From positions 24,830,681-24,894,680 of the forward strand of contig CM066994.1 in NCBI GenBank assembly GCA_033977485.1: a stretch of DNA of 64,000 nucleotides, in the 5' to 3' direction. Positions 58,851-64,000 of the stretch are shown here, in pieces. The notes beneath the pieces were generated by a model. That model did no database searches. It worked only from the letters and a program-made list of their open reading frames with translations, and was not told the origin of the DNA. How positions within the stretch are numbered: the stretch's first letter is position 1; every line of letters begins with the position of its first letter. The position numbers were made by a program, and so were the translations under genes. This DNA comes from Hydrangea macrophylla. Lineage: Eukaryota > Streptophyta > Magnoliopsida > Cornales > Hydrangeaceae.

Positions 58851-58863
58851 TTGTAGTGAACCC

Positions 58864-59426
58864 TGATAAATACAAAAATGTTCAGTGAAGGCAAAGTTCA
58901 TCCACCATACCAAGGAGTCCCAGATCATGCAGGGACCAACCATGTCCCTCCCACAGTTAACCCGAGCGGTACACCCAGTGTTATCAGCGCCCGACCAATA
59001 GGTCGCGAACGATACACGGGTTCAGTTCACCACGGGCACGGCACAGCCAAGCCCACGAGACACGCCCCGGACTGTTCCAGACAGTTTCCTATACAAGTTA
59101 GAAGATCGACTAGCGGAAAGTGAAGATTATTTCCTAATCCAATTAGGAAACTCCCACGATTTGTGCCAATCAATCCCAATCGGATTGTATTGCCTAATCA
59201 ATTTACTTGCCTTGTATGAGGAGGTTTCTTAAACTATAAAAGAAACCCCTCACCCCCATAGAAGGGGATCGTAAACTTATCTTACCCGAATATACTTTAC
59301 GCGGCCGGTCTCTGGTAGCTCCATCTCCCTTGTTGATCACCAAAGACCCCCGACGATTTGATATTATAGTGCAATTGCTCCGACACACACGTGGTCGTAG
59401 GTCTCTTCATTGATAGTGTCGAACCA
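58864..59426 (+). mobile_element. Truncated LTR related to the Tat-like LTR at 60942
   Basis: It shares the layout of 60942-61540: TTTCCTA-rich stretches, CTATAAAAGA.ACC..TCACCCCCATAGAA (TATA region and transcription start area), GGTAGCTCCA, and GACACACACGTGG.CGTAGGT.. near the end. It stops about 80-95 bp before where the related LTR ends, where direct repeat A' begins. It begins TGATAAATAC. Confidence 0.75.
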
Positions 59427-59431
59427 CATAT

Positions 59432-59590
59432 AAATTTCCCAATTCACATATTCAACTATCAACTATCAACATAATACACAAATTCCCAATTCACATATTA
59501 CCCTATTCACATATTCACAAATTCATTAAATAAAAAATTCACAAATTTCCCAATTGAAACAAGCCCTAGTTTGAAAACAAATTCTAAACC
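59432..59590. repeat. Direct repeat A', copy of the CACTA left flank
   Basis: Near-identical to 36027-36185; continues without interruption into CCCTAATCAACAAATT, so this copy shows what the CACTA target looked like beyond the insertion point. Confidence 0.9.
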
Positions 59591-59744
59591 CTAATCAACA
59601 AATTATAGCTTGAAAGCTCACAAAGATTACTTGAATCAACAAAACTTAACGGTGTTGGCGGAATCACATTCGCACAAGGGATAGAGGTGACTTAAACTCC
59701 CGACCTTGTTCCCGCCTCCCTGTTCACCTGACGCTGGACATCGC

Positions 59745-59923
59745 TAGGGGTGAAAGCGGTTTGGTTATATTGGATGCAATTTTTAGTTAAACCGATTGGT
59801 TTAGGTTCTCAGTTCGATTTAGTGTAAATTTTTGTTTTGGTTCGGTTTTACACTACATGAAGTTTTTGAAAACCAACCGAACCGATCGGTTCGGTCAGTC
59901 CGGTCGATTATGTTACACCCATA
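59745..59923. mobile_element. hAT-type MITE, 179 bp, 8-bp TSD
   Basis: Ends TAGGGGTGAAA and (inward) TATGGGTGTAA; flanks GACATCGC (59737-59744) and GACGTCGC (59924-59931), one mismatch. The interior has inverted GGTTCGGTT/AACCGAACC motifs. Non-coding. Confidence 0.85.
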
Positions 59924-60050
59924 GACGTCGCGTGCGACTCCAGTCGCCAGTCATTGCCTGACTATCACCTGAAGTCTCCCTTCTCACTTTCATCACGCAC
60001 ATGTTTTACTTAAATTTGGGTGTTTGGTGGGGGGTGGGTAAAATTTTAAT

Positions 60051-60212
60051 GAGTAATTCTTTGGTGACAACTTTCATACAACTTTCACATATCCTCCTAA
60101 AAGATGTGTCTATCTCTCTTCTGTGTCACTGTGGGGTCCAGTGACATCACAGGAGAGAGATAGACACATCTTTTTAGGAGGATGTATGAAAGTTGTCACC
60201 AAAGAATTACTC
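60051..60212. mobile_element. Mutator-type hairpin MITE, 162 bp, perfect 9-bp TSD
   Basis: Perfect 30-bp inverted ends beginning GAGTAATTCTTTGGTGACAA; almost the whole element folds on itself. The TSD AATTTTAAT is exact (60042-60050, 60213-60221), the 9 bp expected of Mutator-like transposition. The core resembles 11758-11929. Confidence 0.95.
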
Positions 60213-60613
60213 AATTTTAATTCTCAAAATTCCTGGGGGACCTGGGACAACCCCGATCCCTGCTTATGGTTATGGACTTAGTGAATGAAAAAAAAGGGAA
60301 ATGGAAAAAAAGAAGATAAGCTACTCTTGTGTTTTCCTTCATGCTCAAACAAATTAAGAATCAAGAATTTCTAAAATAAAATCATTATGCAAGAAAAAGT
60401 AAGGGAAACGACTCACAAAATTAAAAACATATCTATTTTTTTTTTCCTTTCTAGTTTCCTCGTAAGAAAAAAGAAGGGAAATGATTTAGAAGGGACTTAT
60501 AAGTTTGAGTAATACTATGCTTCCCAAAATCAAATCTCAAATTTTCATCTAAACTGATGTGGCATCAATGAAAAACTAGTGGACCAACTGACCACTGTGG
60601 GGTCACTTCAACA
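60213..60613. other. AT-rich intergenic sequence
   Basis: From 60507 (GAGTAATACTATGCTTCCCA) it resembles Mutator-MITE ends and leads into the dispersed repeat at 60614. Nothing else is recognised. Confidence 0.5.
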
Positions 60614-60937
60614 TTCTTCAATCAAAATTCAGTAGACTCACTACCACATCATTTGAAATAGGAATTTGAGATTTGAATTTAGGAAATTGACAAAATCTTT
60701 CCCTCGAGAAGGTGCGATTTGTTAAGATGGATCCAGAGAGTGTTGGTTTTATGGCTATGAAGACTTGATCACCAGAATGTCATGAAGCTTGAAGGTCGGG
60801 TCACTTCAAGGTCCATTTGTACATTGTAATCGATCTATGCTTCAACCACAATTATGTTAATGGAGCCACAGATTTGTGCCTTCTCCATTAGATTTATTGT
60901 TTTTGAACATGAGTAATGCTATTCTTCTCAAATTTAC
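60614..60937. repeat. Dispersed repeat, second copy of 32286-32609
   Basis: See the copy at 32286-32609. The Tat-like LTR begins four bases after its end, so that element inserted in or at the edge of this repeat. Confidence 0.85.
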
Positions 60938-61672
60938 CTCATGATACGCCCAAAATTGGCTTTACTCTATCACCGAGCAGTTCTATTCAATGACCTGCCC
61001 CTATCCCGACCAGGTCATGCTACATAGCATCATCCCGAGCAGTCTGGACTATTTGAGATAACCCAAGCAGTGTGTACACGAAGCCCGACCAACAGGTCGG
61101 GAAGACCGTGTAGGCACAGCTCGTCGCAGGGATAGCTCACCCAGGCCCCAAGGCATGATCCAGAATATTCTAAATAGTTTCCTACTCAAAATATAAGACT
61201 AAAGGCATGTATGGAAAGTTTCCTAATACAAATAGGAAACTCACTTGATTTACATGAATCACATCCTAATTAGGGTTGGATTACTTAATCTTCTTAATTT
61301 CCTTGTACAAGTAGGTCTCTTACATCTATAAAAGAGACCACTCACCCCCATAGAATGGCGGAACTTTTCAGTCTATACAGCAACTCTATAGCAATTAGCA
61401 TTGTGCCGGGCCGACCTATGGTAGCTCCAAACCATTTTTGGTCCACCACAGGTCGCCGGCTTTTTACAATATAGTGAACGTGCTCAGACACACACGTGGA
61501 CGTAGGTTCCTTCATTAGTAGGGCCGAACAATGTACAAAAAATTGGTCTTTCACTGTCTCTCTCTCCTTAATCTGCTCTATTTATCTCTAACCAAATTTT
61601 GGCATCATCAGCTTGGCACCGTCTGTGGGAATCGACAGATTTCTCAAAACACAAATTACTTAACTGATTGTC

Positions 61673-62960
61673 ATGCCTCCGAAGAAGGGTAAGAAGGCTG
61701 CACAGCAGGCCGACCGGGATGTTCTGCCGGCCCCAGCGTCCACCGCAGCGGTCTTGACACTGGAGTAGATTGCCACGACCCTCGTATAACTCGTGAAGGT
61801 CCAGCGTCAAACCCATCAGCAGATCGAAACCCTGTTAGGCCAACAAAGCAATCCTCTAGTGGCCGGGAAGCAGTCCGAGAACGTTGCGCACAGTCGGGAA
61901 TCGATCTTGACCAGACAGTGTGCCCGAGCCAACCAGTCCCATGCTAAAGACGCCAGAGACACCAATGGTAGGTGTGCTACCAGAGAGGAGAGGCAGGAGT
62001 ATATGGCTCGAGAATGGGTCCAGGGTCGCTCAGTCAAGAGCCGAGGTGATCTTAGGCTCACGATCAACTGGAGTCATAGTCAAACCGGATCCCAGGGGAC
62101 AGCACACCGCCATAAGAAGAAAGCCTCCTCCACTAACCCGACCTGCTACCCGGATACCTGTAGGGAAGGTGTGGTGGCTCGTATGAAGAATTTGGAGAAA
62201 CAGATCGATGGCCTGGCCAAAGACCTGGGCTGGAATGTTCCTCATATTACTACCGAGATGGAGTTACCGTTCTCCAACCTAATCACAAGGTTTACCCTCC
62301 TGTGCAAATTTAAACAACCTCGTCTAGAGTCTTACCATGGCTCTGGAAGCCCGGTCGACCATATCCGGACCTACAAGGCTCAGATGGCCTTAGCCACCAA
62401 CACCGACGAACTGTATTGCCTGGCCTTCCCTAGTACTTTGAAAGGCCCGGTCGCACAATGGTTCTACTCCTTGAGACCCTGATCGGTCAAAGATTTCAAG
62501 CAACTAAGCAAGCAGTTCAACAACCAGTTCATCGGTATGCATGAACGGCCAAAGCCTGACATACAGTTGCTGACTGTAAGGCAAAGGAATAATGAGTCCC
62601 TCAAGGAGTTCACCGACTAGTTCAACCGGGAGAAGCTCGTATGATCTTGACGAAACCGTCGCAATTACAGCCTTCTGCTTGAAAGTTCAACACACCAAGT
62701 GCGCCACGTTGTTTCGCTAAAACCGACCAAAAACCTTGGTTGAACTCGCAGAGACGATCAGAAAGTATGTTAACACAGAAGAATTTCTAAAGACCGAAGA
62801 CCCCTTGCATGTAAGCGACGAAACGTCAAGAAAAAAGCGAAAGCGAGATCAGCCCGAGGTTCGGACAGTTCTTTCAGTTCACATATCTCTGAGTCCGACA
62901 GCCCCGACTCGACCTCCAGTTTGCAGCAGTCAGGATCCAGTGATCCTGACCTTGCCTCCA
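61673..62960 (+). pseudogene. Tat-like gag, several stops
   Basis: The ATG at 61673 opens MPPKKGKKAAQQADRD. In-frame stops: TAG 61766, TAA 61787, TGA 62480, TAG 62618. The conserved gag block is readable at 62262-62475: PFSNLITRFTLLCKFKQPRL, ESYHGSGSPVDHIRTYKAQM and AFPSTLKGPVAQWFYSLRP, then DFKQLSKQFNNQFIG. After a shift near 62640 come LVELAETIRKYVNTEEF and a basic KKRKRDQ stretch. Not functional. Confidence 0.88.
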
Positions 62961-63124
62961 GCTTAGAATAATCAGGAGCCCAGTGATCCCGACCCGACCT
63001 CCTGTCTCCAATAGACCAGTCAAGTCCAATTGCAATGGTACTTTCTCCCGACCATAGAACAAAGCTCAGACTGCCAAAGGTTGCTCCAATGATTCGAATC
63101 ACCTATTGACTCCTTGTTGATCCC

Positions 63125-63320
63125 CGGAGCACAAGGGAAAGACCTCGGGTTTAATTCCCGAGGCACTAAAAAGATCTCGGGCTCAACCCTGAGGCAACCA
63201 AAGACCACTGTTACGCAGTTGGCAAAAGACCTGGGGATCACTCCCGAGACACCCAAAAGACCTCGGGATCACACCCGAGGCACCAAAAAGACCTCGCGAT
63301 CACCCATGAGGCATCGGTTT
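63125..63320. repeat. Minisatellite of ~30-bp units with CTCGGG/CCCGAG hairpins
   Basis: About five imperfect units of the form AAAGACCTCGGGATCAC..CCCGAGGCACCAA. Each unit can pair CCTCGGG with CCCGAGG. Situated in the interior of the Tat-like element. Confidence 0.85.
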
Positions 63321-64000
63321 TGCTAATGTCCATAACCTACGATGGGGGCAAATCCCCCTAGGTGGCTGATGATAGCAAACTTTAAAAGACCTTGGAAATA
63401 CCAACATTCTAGGTCGGTTACCTACAATCATAGTCTCTACAGACCCCCATCTTAGCAAAAGCTTGGGGGCAGGAAGGCATAATGAACTAAACAGGCAATC
63501 ACACCAGGCATTTATAGGCCTTGGGGTTAATTAAGTCAAAATCTTTGACAACCTGAATGCCTACAATACTTAGAGGCACCAGCTTTACTTAGGTCCAAAC
63601 CAACGATAGAGGAAATCCTCTTAGGTTGGCCTACGATAAGGGATCAAAAGGGCCCTAAAGCAACACGCTTTAGGTCGGCTCCACCAACATGGTCAAGCTC
63701 TTGTCCCAACAAACTTGACGAAGGTTGGCTGGGCGGAAAATAACCATCCTAGGGAGTTAACATAAAAGGACCCTAAAGCCATATGCTTTAGGTCGGCTTT
63801 TCCAACATGGTAAAATTCTTTTGCCCACAACCTTGACGAAGGTTTACGGGTAGAAGATGACCATCCTGGGGGCTAACTCAAGCAAAAGACTCCGAATTAG
63901 GTCGAGTCTCAACTCTTGGCCAATTCCGGAGCACTCAAAGGTTCCACACAAGGCTAAGTCTCAACTCTCAGCCAGTTCTTGAGGACTCACAAGACTCAGA
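63321..64000. other. Tat-like element interior, non-coding repeats
   Basis: Imperfect longer repeats: CTTTAGGTCGGCT..CCAACATGGT and CTTGACGAAGGTT occur twice (63670-63730, 63785-63850), and AAGTCTCAACTCT.GGCCA-like units twice near 63905-63980. No ORF of note. Confidence 0.65.

Larger units (their letters stand above)
36186..58858 (+). mobile_element. CACTA (En/Spm) DNA transposon, 22.7 kb, TSD AAC
   Basis: Left end CACTACAACAAAAATGAGTT, right end the inverted CACTACAACAAAAATTGG; 3-bp TSD AAC at 36183-36185 and 58859-58861, as this superfamily makes. Both ends carry subterminal repeat fields. It encodes a TNP2-type transposase (51553-55185) and a Transposase_24-type protein (about 55358-57590). 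An 11.4 kb Tekay chromovirus (38701-50128) plus three smaller elements are nested in its left half; without the retrotransposon it would be about 11.2 kb, normal for an autonomous CACTA element. Transposase stops suggest it can no longer move by itself. Confidence 0.95.
60942..64000 (+). mobile_element. Ty3-gypsy element, Tat-like, 5' part (runs off the window)
   Basis: 5' LTR from TGATACGCCC (60942) to GGCATCA (about 61607; TATA region CTATAAAAGA near 61326), followed by TTGGCACCGTCTGTGGGA at 61613, the sequence typical of the primer-binding region in Tat-lineage gypsy elements. Then a broken gag. No pol is visible to 64000; from about 63020 the DNA is repetitive and non-coding, so this may be a non-autonomous member. 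The far LTR lies outside the window. Base composition is clearly GC-richer than the flanks. Confidence 0.85.

Noticed and set aside
62770..63102. Minus-strand 110-codon ORF
   Set aside because: Shadow of GC-rich gag and repeat sequence of the Tat-like element.

Overview
This window is nuclear DNA of a flowering plant, most likely a eudicot; I do not name a species. The evidence is the very AT-rich, low gene density sequence, plant-type introns (GTAAG/AG), a plant F-box/LRR gene, and a dense pile of plant transposon families: Ty1-copia, Ty3-gypsy Tekay chromovirus, Ty3-gypsy Tat-like, CACTA, hAT, Mutator-like, Tourist- and Stowaway-type MITEs, and an L1-type LINE remnant. I see no CRISPR array, operon or rRNA. 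Many elements could be delimited to the base from terminal repeats plus target-site duplications (TSDs).

Layout. 1-5.7 kb: repeats, then an inverted-repeat-bounded segment (2717-4768) carrying a promoter, 5' UTR and frameshifted first exon of an SPX-domain gene, with a solo LTR (3011-4345) in its 5' UTR. 6.2-9.0 kb: the only host gene that looks intact, a two-exon F-box/LRR gene on the minus strand (281 codons) with an LTR-like insertion in its intron. 9.7-20 kb: small DNA elements, a LINE scrap, a minus-strand non-autonomous LTR element (12055-16279, TSD GAGAG) with a second non-autonomous copia element (12272-15260) inside its LTR, and two hAT elements, one holding a Stowaway MITE. 20.3-25.3 kb: a full-length but dead Ty1-copia element. 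27.7-31.7 kb: a gutted copia element. 31.7-36 kb: LTR-like sequence and long-inverted-repeat elements.

36186-58858 is the centrepiece: a 22.7 kb CACTA (En/Spm) transposon with matching CACTACAACAAAAA ends, a 3-bp AAC TSD, fields of short palindromic subterminal repeats, a TNP2-type transposase gene, and a second multi-exon gene of Transposase_24 (Ptta/En/Spm) type that contains a 157-bp exon-plus-intron tandem duplication. Nested inside it is an 11.4 kb Tekay/del chromovirus (38701-50128, minus strand, TSD ATTTT) with 2.9 kb LTRs, a one-frame gag-pol broken by four stop codons, and an unbroken 201-codon extra ORF between primer-binding site and gag. 58.9-64 kb: a truncated LTR, a copy of the CACTA's left flank, two MITEs with clean TSDs, and the 5' end of a Tat-like gypsy element running off the window.

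Common threads. Premature stops in four unrelated elements can nearly all be read as single C-to-T (or G-to-A) changes, and the two Tekay LTRs show CpG/TpG differences directly, as expected of methylated, silenced DNA. Most of the 64 kb is transposon or transposon-derived. All homology calls are by recognition of motifs, not by database search.
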